Assembly: GCA_964607755.1 (NCBI GenBank)
Contig: CAZSMC010000012.1
Span: 1 to 64,000, forward strand
Origin: CAZSMC01 sp964607755
GTDB lineage: Bacteria; Zhuqueibacterota; Zhuqueibacteria; Residuimicrobiales; Krinioviventaceae
DNA: 64,000 bases
Reading direction: 5' to 3'
In this document: positions 8,386 to 16,188 of the stretch, in pieces
Layout of the letters: each line of letters starts with the position of its first letter
Numbering within the stretch: the stretch's first letter is position 1
Translations under genes and position numbers: made by a program
Notes under the pieces: generated by a model
The model's database searches: none
Told to the model about the DNA's origin: nothing
What the model saw: only the letters and a program-made list of their open reading frames with translations

Positions 8386-10030
8386 AAATAAAAATATTTT
8401 TATTTTCGACTGGCAAAAAATTGCATTTTTGCTATTACTCAGCGCCTTTACTGTTTATCTCAGTTTGCACGTCAATGACTTTTTTGTGCCGGACAGTGAT
8501 TTTTTTGATTTTCGCGCTAAAGCGATGATGCTTAAAAATTTCCAATGGCCGGATACTTTTAAGCGGCCACCATTATATGCAATTACTATCGCTCTTTTTT
8601 CAGCAGTCATTCCTGGCCCGCACTCTGAATTGATTGCTGCGGAATTGATCGGCGTTCTTTGTGCGATCTTTTCACTCTTTTTAGTTTATAAAATTGCCGG
8701 GCATTTTCTCGGCAAATGGGGATTTTTCGTCGCCTGGTTGTGGGCGCTGCACCCGAGTACCTTACGCATGGCGGTTAAACCAAAGTCAGAGATTTTAGTC
8801 ACTTTATTTATTTTATGGGCTTTGTATTTTTTCATCAATAAAGACCGGCGTGCTTATCTTTTTGCGTTTTTGGCTACTCTGGTTCGATACGAAGGCGCGG
8901 TTTTACTCGCGGCTATTGGTGCGGCTGATTTTTTTACCCGTGGCGAAAAAGTAAAAACTGTTGTGTATGCGGCTGCGGCGTGTGCGTTCATCGTCGTTTG
9001 GACACTGGCGCGCTCTGGCGGCGGACAAGGAGAGAGTTATATTCATTATTTCGATAACTTTAGCTTAAACATTGAATTTGTCAAGGCTATGGTGTTTAGT
9101 TTCACAGGTTTTCTTCCGCTCTCGTTGTACAAGGTTTGGTCAGGTATTGCTATTCTGTTAATTGGGCTCGGCTTTTATCGTCTATTGCGTTCACATTTGC
9201 ATGATGCCCTGGGATTGCTTCTTTTCAGCCTTGGTTTTGCCGGCATGCATGTGATCTGGATTTCTGTGAATTATGATTATATGGTCATGATCATCTGGGC
9301 TCTGCTGATTACTGCAGTCTGCGGCATTTTAGCGCTGGGGAGAAAAATCATAAACAATGTAAAACGGATCAGACTTTTTGAAAAACCTAAAATTATCTGG
9401 ATTGCAAGCTCTGCCTTGTTTTTTGTTATATTGATTTATCTGGTGCAGAAAAAAATGCTATATTCGCAATATAACGTCGATTGGATCATTTTACTGATAT
9501 TTATGATTCCATGTGCATTTTTTCTGTGGAATGCTTTTCAAAAACGCGGTTACATTCACGCTTTTATTCCACTCGGGCTCGCATTCCTTTTGGGACTTGC
9601 ATTTTATGCCAATTCCCAGGCCAATGCCACCATGTTTACAATCCGGTACAGCAAGGCTGAATTTCGCCGGGTTGGTGAGTGGTATGAACATCATTACACG
9701 CCAGGCGACAAGTTGGCGATTGCCCAACCTGTTGTTGTTGCCTATTACACATCTCTGGACGCGGAACAGGATTTCATCCGCCTCACTGAACTGCCCGACT
9801 TGTCACCGGAAGAATTGCACAAATGGCTCGAAAATCACAAAGTATCCTACATTGCCTGGCTATCGTCAAACCGACTTTTTGAAACCGACAATGCCTGGTA
9901 CCAGTGGCAAATGGAACACCGGGGCTGGAAAAACATTGCTTTTCTCTCCTCAGGCAAAAGTCGCCATGGTTTTATATTGATTAAACGAATCGATATCGGC
10001 CCACGCTGGGCTTTTATCTATAGAATTTAA
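8375..10030 (+). CDS. ArnT/PMT-like multispanning glycosyltransferase
   Basis: A 551-residue polytopic membrane protein with about a dozen hydrophobic helices, in the manner of GT-C transferases (ArnT, GT83/GT39) that move sugars from polyprenyl phosphate outside the membrane. FVPDSDFFDFRAKAM shortly after the first helix carries the acidic loop seen in this class, and FKRPPLYAI corresponds to the RPPLYP region of ArnT-like enzymes. The soluble C-terminal part (EHHYTPGDKLAIAQP onwards) resembles the periplasmic domain. It would use the lipid-linked sugars made by the GT2 genes upstream (inference). Start at 8375 is chosen over a TTG 42 nt upstream because it places the first helix normally. 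It ends the locus. Confidence 0.8.
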   Translation: MIIKNKNIFIFDWQKIAFLLLLSAFTVYLSLHVNDFFVPDSDFFDFRAKAMMLKNFQWPDTFKRPPLYAITIALFSAVIPGPHSELIAAELIGVLCAIFSLFLVYKIAGHFLGKWGFFVAWLWALHPSTLRMAVKPKSEILVTLFILWALYFFINKDRRAYLFAFLATLVRYEGAVLLAAIGAADFFTRGEKVKTVVYAAAACAFIVVWTLARSGGGQGESYIHYFDNFSLNIEFVKAMVFSFTGFLPLSLYKVWSGIAILLIGLGFYRLLRSHLHDALGLLLFSLGFAGMHVIWISVNYDYMVMIIWALLITAVCGILALGRKIINNVKRIRLFEKPKIIWIASSALFFVILIYLVQKKMLYSQYNVDWIILLIFMIPCAFFLWNAFQKRGYIHAFIPLGLAFLLGLAFYANSQANATMFTIRYSKAEFRRVGEWYEHHYTPGDKLAIAQPVVVAYYTSLDAEQDFIRLTELPDLSPEELHKWLENHKVSYIAWLSSNRLFETDNAWYQWQMEHRGWKNIAFLSSGKSRHGFILIKRIDIGPRWAFIYRI

Positions 10031-10394
10031 GTTTTCCAGACAGGGAAAATGCTCTCATTGTTACAAAAATGAATTGACATCCATGAAAAAAGTGCATGGT
10101 TGCAGTAATGCCTCTTTTTAATATCATAGCATAAAATTAAATAAAACAAATAAATAACAATTATCGAAATTTATTGCAATTTTTGGCATAAATTTAGCAA
10201 GACTGTTTTATTAATATTCGTATTTGGCTGGCTGTTTCAAATACCATAAATTACATAAAAAATAGCTGCTTAACAAAGTAGTGCAAGATTTTTGGCTTTG
10301 GGAGTGAAAAAAATAACTACTTGACTATGCCCTTTACATATTGTAAGTTTTATATTTATCCAATGAGAAAAAAGAATAAACCAAAAGGTAAAAC
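10031..10394 (+). other. AT-rich intergenic region before gcvPB
   Basis: This 364-base stretch is strongly AT-rich and has no convincing open frame. A TTGACT at 10321 followed 17 nt later by TAAGTT is a weak possible promoter for gcvPB; TATATT at 10351 is too far for a standard spacer. No strong terminator is seen after the polysaccharide operon. No tRNA or repeat was recognised. Confidence 0.4.
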
Positions 10395-11846
10395 GTGGAA
10401 AAGCTAATTTTTGAGTGCGGTTCTCCAGGATCAAAAGGTGTGGATCTTTTTGATAGAGATTTCGCAGGACAAGGAATCGAGGACCTGATTCCCGAAAAAT
10501 TTCGCCGCAAAAAACCGGCGCATCTCCCGGAAGTGAGTGAACCCGAAATCGTCCGGCATTTTGTCAATTTATCCCAACTGAATCATCATGTCGATAAAGG
10601 TTTTTATCCGCTGGGCTCCTGTACCATGAAATACAATCCCAAGGTGAATGAAGAAACCAGCAGTCTTCCCGGATTTCAATCTCTGCATCCTGAACAACCT
10701 GAAAGCACAACCCAGGGTGCATTACAATTAATGGCGGATATGAGCGCTTATTTGTGCGAAATAGCCGGACTCGAGGCGATGACGCTGCAGCCGTCTGCCG
10801 GGGCGCATGGTGAATTGACCGGACTTTTAATGACTCGAGCTTTTCACGAGGATCAGGGAAACCCGCGAAAATTTGTCCTTGTCCCGGATTCTGCTCACGG
10901 CACCAACCCCGCCAGTGTTTCCATTGCCGGATACAAGTCGAAAATGATCCCGTCCGGTGATGACGGCCTGGTCGATATTGAAAAGCTGAAAGACGCGTTG
11001 AATGAGGACGTTGCCGCTTTTATGATCACCAATCCCAACACACTGGGACTTTTTGAGAAGCAAGCTCTCGAAATTGCCGAATTGGTTCATGAGGCCGGCG
11101 CCTTGCTTTACATGGACGGTGCCAATCTGAACGCCCTGCTGGGCATCATCCGTCCTGGTGATTTAAAATTTGATGTCGTTCATTTCAATTTGCATAAAAC
11201 CTTTTCCACGCCGCACGGCGGCGGCGGGCCGGGCTCTGGACCGATTGGCGTGTCAGAACGGTTAGCCGATTTTCTGCCAATACCCTGTGTAACAAAAAAA
11301 GACTCAAGCTACGCGCTCGATTATGACCGTCCCAAAAGTATCGGCAAAATAAGTACGTTTTACGGAAATTTTGGCGTTGTGGTGAGGGCTTTAACTTATA
11401 TCCGCATGCTCGGTGCTGAAGGATTACGGCGTGTCTCCGAGAGCGCGATTATCAATGCAAATTATTTGCTCAGTCAGCTTAAAGATGAATTTGATCTGCC
11501 ATTCAATCATTATCCTATGCATGAGTTTGTGCTTTCCGGAGACCGCCAAAAACAGCACGGCGTAAGGACACTCGATATTGCCAAACGGCTTCTCGATTTT
11601 GGCGTTCATGCTCCGACAGTTTATTTTCCACTCATTGTTAGTGAAGCGATGATGATAGAACCCACGGAAACCGAGAGTAAAGAGTCGCTCGATCATTTTG
11701 CCAGCGTGATGTTACGCATCGCCAAAGAAGCTGAACAGAATTCTGATGCTGTCACCTCGGCGCCAAAAAATACGCCGGTAAAACGACTGGACGAAGCGCA
11801 AGCCGCACGCGAACTGAATGTGCGCTATCGTTTTTCCGAGCCATAA
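10395..11846 (+). CDS. gcvPB: Glycine dehydrogenase (decarboxylating) subunit 2
   Basis: The 483-residue P-protein subunit 2 of the glycine cleavage system, which with subunit 1 decarboxylates glycine and passes the aminomethyl group to lipoyl-GcvH. FNLHKTFSTPHGGGGPGSGP contains the pyridoxal-phosphate lysine at residue 268, with MDGANLNALLG about 30 residues before it; PLGSCTMKYNP and PSAGAHGE are other family signatures. It starts with GTG at 10395 preceded by AAAGGTAAAAC. Its partner gcvPA lies about 20 kb away with gcvH (31334-33070), so the two-subunit P-protein is split between loci. No gcvT occurs in the window. Confidence 0.96.
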   Translation: MEKLIFECGSPGSKGVDLFDRDFAGQGIEDLIPEKFRRKKPAHLPEVSEPEIVRHFVNLSQLNHHVDKGFYPLGSCTMKYNPKVNEETSSLPGFQSLHPEQPESTTQGALQLMADMSAYLCEIAGLEAMTLQPSAGAHGELTGLLMTRAFHEDQGNPRKFVLVPDSAHGTNPASVSIAGYKSKMIPSGDDGLVDIEKLKDALNEDVAAFMITNPNTLGLFEKQALEIAELVHEAGALLYMDGANLNALLGIIRPGDLKFDVVHFNLHKTFSTPHGGGGPGSGPIGVSERLADFLPIPCVTKKDSSYALDYDRPKSIGKISTFYGNFGVVVRALTYIRMLGAEGLRRVSESAIINANYLLSQLKDEFDLPFNHYPMHEFVLSGDRQKQHGVRTLDIAKRLLDFGVHAPTVYFPLIVSEAMMIEPTETESKESLDHFASVMLRIAKEAEQNSDAVTSAPKNTPVKRLDEAQAARELNVRYRFSEP

Positions 11847-11880
11847 AAGTTGAGTTTTTATTGAAAATGATAGGTACGCC

Positions 11881-12870
11881 TTGTCAGTATTCGCAACCGG
11901 ACAAAAGACGCGTTTGAATGCCACACCAGATGAAACAAAGACATTCAAAATACTGATTGTCGATGATATCCCGGCTAATATTAGATTGCTGGAATCTTAT
12001 CTCGTTAACAGCGTGTATGAATTATATCAGGCGAAAGACGGTGAAGAAGCAATTCAGCAAATCGAAGCTGTAGAACCTGATCTCATTTTGCTTGATATCA
12101 TGATGCCGAAAATGAACGGTTATGATACGTGCCGGCTGATAAAAAAGTCTGAAAAAGGCAGGTTTACCCCGGTCATCATGGTTACGGCGCTAAATGAAGG
12201 AGAAAGTCAGATTCGCGGAATCGAATCGGGCGCCGATGATTTCATTTCAAAGCCGATCAACAAATATGAACTTCGGGCGCGAGTTAAAAGTTTGTTGCGC
12301 ATAAAAACGTTACACGATCAACTGCAGGATAAAATTGATCAGCTAGAGCGCACCAAAGAACGCTTGCGTCAACTGGCAATCAAAGACGGATTGACTGGTC
12401 TTTACAATTACCGGCATTTGAAAAAAACATTAAATTACGAAGTTCAGCGTAGTGAGCGGCACAAGTCGCCATTTTCTCTGATTATGTTTGATATCGATCA
12501 TTTTAAAAAATATAATGATACGTTTGGTCATTTGGCAGGTGATAAAGTGCTTCAAATAATCGCAAAACTTCTCGTTCGAAATCTGCGAAGAATTGATACG
12601 GCTGCCCGTTACGGTGGTGAAGAGTTCGCTGTGCTGTTGCCAAACACAGTTAAAAAAAACGCCAGAGTTGTAGCGGAAAAATTGCGAACATTGATTGAGC
12701 GCTATCCTTTTCCTTATCAGGCAAATCAATCGGACAACAATCTGACGATCAGTCTGGGATTATCCAATTACCCGGCTGATGGCCGATCATTTGAACAACT
12801 TGTGGAATGTGCAGACAAACGGTTGTACCGGGCAAAGGCGTCCGGCCGCAATCAGGTTATTTATGATTAA
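11881..12870 (+). CDS. PleD-like response regulator diguanylate cyclase
   Basis: A 329-residue REC-GGEEF protein that should make cyclic di-GMP when phosphorylated. The receiver has the acidic pair ILIVDD, the phospho-acceptor D72 (LLDIMMPKMNG), the Thr/Ala switch MVTAL and the K in ISKPI. A short coiled linker leads to a GGDEF domain with KDGLTGLYN, FDIDHFKKYND and the active site GGEEF at residues 245-249. RRID at residues 236-239 lies exactly five residues before GGEEF, matching the RxxD inhibitory I-site, so product inhibition is likely. It starts at TTG 11881; no in-frame ATG is near. The histidine kinase begins 11 nt downstream and is the likely partner. Confidence 0.93.
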   Translation: MSVFATGQKTRLNATPDETKTFKILIVDDIPANIRLLESYLVNSVYELYQAKDGEEAIQQIEAVEPDLILLDIMMPKMNGYDTCRLIKKSEKGRFTPVIMVTALNEGESQIRGIESGADDFISKPINKYELRARVKSLLRIKTLHDQLQDKIDQLERTKERLRQLAIKDGLTGLYNYRHLKKTLNYEVQRSERHKSPFSLIMFDIDHFKKYNDTFGHLAGDKVLQIIAKLLVRNLRRIDTAARYGGEEFAVLLPNTVKKNARVVAEKLRTLIERYPFPYQANQSDNNLTISLGLSNYPADGRSFEQLVECADKRLYRAKASGRNQVIYD

Positions 12871-12880
12871 GGGGGTTATT

Positions 12881-14377
12881 GTGAGTTGGATTAAACAACA
12901 ATTACAGAGCAAAATTTTTCGCCGGCTGTTTTTAGCAACTTTAGCTGCAGCAGAGATTCCGGTTCTGTTAATTATTATAATCCGTTTCTTTGATGGAACA
13001 TTCCATACCGGCAATATTGAGATTTTTGTCATCCGGATGGCTTTTCTGCTCATTAGTGCCGCTTTGGTTGCCGGCACTATTGCCATTTTTATTTCCAGGT
13101 ACATCACCCAGCCTATCTCGGATTTTGAACACAGCGCTACCAAAATTGCTCAGGGTGATTTTTCACAAGAAGTCAAAGTGCATACCAATGATGAGATAGG
13201 ACGACTTGCCCGTCTGTTCAATTACATGACTTTGGAACTCAAGCGCCTGCAAAATATGAATTTGGCCAAAATCATCGTAGAACGGAATAAAACCCAGACC
13301 ATCATCAAAAACATTGCCGATGGTGTGATTGTCACTGATGCGCAATTGAATATTCTTATTCTGAATAACGCTACCGAACGCTGGTTCGATCTAAAGAGCG
13401 GCGAGGCTGCAGAACACCCTTTATCCGAATATATCAAAGAACCGCGGTTGATAGAGCTGATTGACGAAGCTACAAAAAAACAAACCACACTTCGGCACAG
13501 TGTTGAAATTTCAGTCAAACCGGAAGGTGAATGGAAGCATCGGGTTCTTCAGGCGCGGTCAGCCCGAGTTATGCAGGACGATGGCGAGCTCATTGGCGTG
13601 GTGACGATTTTACGCGACATTACCCAGCAAAAAGAAATTGACAGGATGAAAACCGAACTGGTGTCGATGGTCGCTCATGAACTTCGTTCGCCTCTGACCA
13701 GTATTTCCGGTTTTAGCGAACTTTTATTGGACGAAGATACGTCCAATGAACAGTCCCGGGAATACGCTGAAATTATTCTGTCTGAGACGACCCGTTTGAC
13801 TGACCTGGTGAATAAATTCCTGGATATTTCCCGAATCGAATCCGGACGAATTCAACCCCAAAAAACCGAGGTCGATATCAATGATGTGGTGGCAATTGTT
13901 GTCGGCAATAACATGCATCTGGCTTCTAAAAAGAATATTAACGTTGAAGTCCATGATGTAGAAAATTTGCCCCCTGTGTATGCAGATTATAGCATGATGG
14001 AACAGGTTTTTATCAACTTGTTTACCAATGCTATTAAATACAGTCCTGTAAATACGCGTATCGATTTGGTCATGAAAGATTTGACCGAAGAAGTGTTGGT
14101 CGAAGTATATGATCAAGGCTATGGGATACCTGAAGAAGCGCTAAACAAAATATTTGAAAAGTTCTACCGAGTGAGCGATGAAAACACAGCGCGCGAAGAA
14201 ACCGGTTCCGGATTGGGACTGTCGCTGGTCAAACAGATTGTGGACATGCACAATGGCCGCATCGAAGTAGACAGTAAAGTTAACAAGGGGTCTGTTTTCT
14301 CGGTATACCTGCCAAAGATGTCGAGCTCGAGACGGGAGAATTTGTCTCAAGAGTATTCAGAAGAGATTATTACGTAA
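12881..14377 (+). CDS. HAMP-PAS sensor histidine kinase
   Basis: A 498-residue membrane histidine kinase resembling VicK/PhoR. Two N-terminal helices (about residues 14-36 and 46-70) frame a very short external loop; a HAMP domain follows (YITQPISDFE to LARLFNYM), then a PAS domain (IADGVIVTDAQLNILILN), a HisKA phospho-acceptor His near residue 266 (MVAHELRSPLTS) and a HATPase with N-box NLFTNAIKY, G1 YDQGYGIPEE and G2 GSGLGLSL. GTG at 12881 has a GGGGG Shine-Dalgarno 5 nt upstream; ATG at 12863 is an alternative that overlaps the previous gene. Its target is probably the adjacent REC-GGEEF protein. With almost no periplasmic domain, sensing may be by the membrane or the PAS domain. Confidence 0.94.
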   Translation: MSWIKQQLQSKIFRRLFLATLAAAEIPVLLIIIIRFFDGTFHTGNIEIFVIRMAFLLISAALVAGTIAIFISRYITQPISDFEHSATKIAQGDFSQEVKVHTNDEIGRLARLFNYMTLELKRLQNMNLAKIIVERNKTQTIIKNIADGVIVTDAQLNILILNNATERWFDLKSGEAAEHPLSEYIKEPRLIELIDEATKKQTTLRHSVEISVKPEGEWKHRVLQARSARVMQDDGELIGVVTILRDITQQKEIDRMKTELVSMVAHELRSPLTSISGFSELLLDEDTSNEQSREYAEIILSETTRLTDLVNKFLDISRIESGRIQPQKTEVDINDVVAIVVGNNMHLASKKNINVEVHDVENLPPVYADYSMMEQVFINLFTNAIKYSPVNTRIDLVMKDLTEEVLVEVYDQGYGIPEEALNKIFEKFYRVSDENTAREETGSGLGLSLVKQIVDMHNGRIEVDSKVNKGSVFSVYLPKMSSSRRENLSQEYSEEIIT

Positions 14378-14827
14378 AATTCGGTCGTGCTGAAAAGCCC
14401 TCATAAGGATTAGCCGAAATATTTTCTATCCCCCCTGACTTTTTCAAGGTTGCACTCTTTCATTGCCTGTGGTTTCAGGATTTTCATTGCCACGAGCTTT
14501 AGCTCGTGGCTCAAGTTTGGACATTAGAAATAATTAGCCAGCGGGAAAAAAGTGATCTAAACCGTTATGAATACGAATAAAGCATAGCTGAAACGATATT
14601 GATAGGCAAATTTTACCGGCTTTGTTGTTCCCACGAGCTTTAGCTCGTGGATACTGATCAGGCTCAAAACTCTCCCGGGGCTTTAGCCCCAAAATAGACT
14701 ATTGAAACAGAGCCAAATGAGGTCAAAAAAGCCTGACCCGGCTAAACCGGAACTCAAAAGGGTTTGAAATCTTTTGCCAAATTCGGTCAAAAGTTAATTT
14801 GTAAGATACTATATATGTACAACGATA
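14378..14827 (+). repeat. Intergenic cluster of REP-like palindromes
   Basis: No coding frame is supported in this 450-base gap. It holds two copies of the palindrome CCACGAGCTTTAGCTCGTGG (inside 14489-14510 and at 14631-14650), the related GGGGCTTTAGCCCC at 14677-14690, and an imperfect CCGGCTAAACCGG near 14741-14753. The same CTTTAGC-centred palindromes occur inside the elements at 42285 and 51528. The direct repeat AAATTCGGTC lies at both ends (14377-14386 and 14779-14788), as if a block of about 390 bp had been inserted at the end of the kinase gene. Confidence 0.75.
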
Positions 14828-15784
14828 TTATAATGTCAGCCTGCCATTGTCAATAATTTGCCGCCCGTCAATCTCCACGGTGGGTTTATAGACTACCGCA
14901 TCGAGGTGTATTGGCACGCCATTTTTACCCCCAAAAGAGACATTATTGCCAATCGCAATGTGAATGGTTCCAAGGACTTTTTCGTCCTCTAGCGTATAGC
15001 CACTGATACGGGCGGTATCGTTTGTACCGATGCCAAACTCTGCGATAAAACGGCTATCCGGCCCAAATTTGGAAAGTTGCTGTCGCAATCTCCGGGCTGC
15101 TGAATCGCCGCTGATACGCACAGCCTTTCCTTCTTTTATAGACAACGTGAGTTTGTCCTGATCTGTTGAGCTTACTCCCATGCCGCAATCGACGATCAAT
15201 CTGCCATTTGTGTTGGTAAAATTTGGCGCAATAGAAGCTTCGCCGCAAGGCAGGTTGGAAAAAGCTCCGGGATGTTGAATAATGCCGGTGTCTGCATAAC
15301 CTTTGCGGTGCATTAGAGAAAGCTGTAGTTCAGTTCCATTTGGAGCTGAGACATGAGCTTCTGTCGTCATGGTGAGAATGTCTGCTAATTTCCTGCTTAA
15401 ACGTTCAATGCGTTCCATGTTGATGTTCGACAATCGGCAAAAGGTATTCATGGTCACATTCGGCATACTGACAATGCGGGCGCCGTTCCGGCATGCCTGG
15501 CGCCGTGCTAAGGTGTGAGAAATTGACGGTGCTGTTACTGCGATGACAACTTTGCTTGTGCTCATCAGGCTGGCAATTTGGTCTGACAAAGGTTTCCCCA
15601 AAGACAAATGAGATAGTTGCATCAGCATGGTGTTTTTCGAACGCTTGGCACACATTCGAAACAAGATGTTGCCAATTTCGACATGTGGCTCATTGGCAAG
15701 AATCAATACAGTTTCATCTTTTTGAATGTTGAGACATTTATTAATGACGGTTTGTGCGGCTTTATCACATTTTGTCATACCCAT
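14828..15784 (-). CDS. M29-like leucyl aminopeptidase
   Basis: A 318-residue protein like the thermophilic aminopeptidase T/AmpS family (M29), metal-dependent enzymes that remove N-terminal residues from peptides. The C-terminal half carries the family pattern: LPCGEASIAP with a metal-ligand Glu, FIAEFGIGTN, LEDEKVLGTIHIAIGNN and IHLDAVVYKPTVEIDG. It is shorter than the roughly 400-residue classical enzymes; this short form is common in databases as a peptidase-like protein. Starting ATG at 15784; ATG at 15778 is possible. It follows the OPT transporter and PqqD genes on the same strand, but a strong terminator (15795-15819) stands between them. A role in breaking down imported peptides is inference. 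Confidence 0.75.
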   Translation of the reverse strand: MGMTKCDKAAQTVINKCLNIQKDETVLILANEPHVEIGNILFRMCAKRSKNTMLMQLSHLSLGKPLSDQIASLMSTSKVVIAVTAPSISHTLARRQACRNGARIVSMPNVTMNTFCRLSNINMERIERLSRKLADILTMTTEAHVSAPNGTELQLSLMHRKGYADTGIIQHPGAFSNLPCGEASIAPNFTNTNGRLIVDCGMGVSSTDQDKLTLSIKEGKAVRISGDSAARRLRQQLSKFGPDSRFIAEFGIGTNDTARISGYTLEDEKVLGTIHIAIGNNVSFGGKNGVPIHLDAVVYKPTVEIDGRQIIDNGRLTL

Positions 15785-15790
15785 CTCAAG

Positions 15791-15819
15791 AAAAGGGCAT
15801 TCTCCAAACGAGAATGCCC
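15791..15819 (-). terminator. Rho-independent terminator
   Basis: Read on the minus strand, a perfect 10-bp stem GGGCATTCTC / GAGAATGCCC (15810-15819 with 15795-15804) with a 5-nt loop is followed by TTTT. It lies just after the PqqD-like gene and just before the aminopeptidase start, so it should limit read-through into that gene. Confidence 0.85.
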
Positions 15820-15834
15820 GGTCAAAGTTAAATT

Positions 15835-16188
15835 TTATGGTTCGGTGAGTGAAATATATTTTCTCTGAGCCAGCATGTTGATGAACAATCCCAGACGTTC
15901 ATAAACAGGATCAACAGATTCACCGAATTCGTTTTGCAGTTTTTCAGCTATATCCATTACGGTTTTCTGGCCGTCGATTTCTTTCCATACGAAACTGCCA
16001 AAATCATCCAAATGGATTTTATAGTAAGGACTTTTCATGCGTGGCATCAGATGTTTTCTGAGAAACTTTATTTTAAATTTCGGTTCCAGAATCGTAACGT
16101 GATCTTCCTGTTCCCGGAATTTCGCGTTGTGTTCCGGAACCATGTAAAGCACGTTGGACTGTTTGTCGGGAGCCGACGGTTTAGCCAT
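15835..16188 (-). CDS. PqqD-family peptide-binding protein
   Basis: A 117-residue protein with the PqqD fold in its C-terminal 85 residues: LDDFGSFVWKEIDGQKTVMDIAEKLQ followed by a helix and LGLFINMLAQRKYISL. PqqD-like domains bind leader peptides for radical-SAM or other RiPP-modifying enzymes, but also occur as stand-alone proteins of unknown role. No PQQ or RiPP gene is nearby. The start codon overlaps the stop of the OPT transporter by one base, so the two are co-translated. A link to peptide transport is suggested by this pairing (inference). Confidence 0.75.
   Translation of the reverse strand: MAKPSAPDKQSNVLYMVPEHNAKFREQEDHVTILEPKFKIKFLRKHLMPRMKSPYYKIHLDDFGSFVWKEIDGQKTVMDIAEKLQNEFGESVDPVYERLGLFINMLAQRKYISLTEP

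Noticed and set aside
10074..10079. TTGACA as a -35 box after the glycosyltransferase locus
   Set aside because: No acceptable -10 sequence lies 16-18 nt downstream.
14489..14690. Palindromes after the histidine kinase as terminators
   Set aside because: The stems lack downstream T-runs and repeat identically twice; they also recur in related form elsewhere, so they fit a dispersed repeat better.
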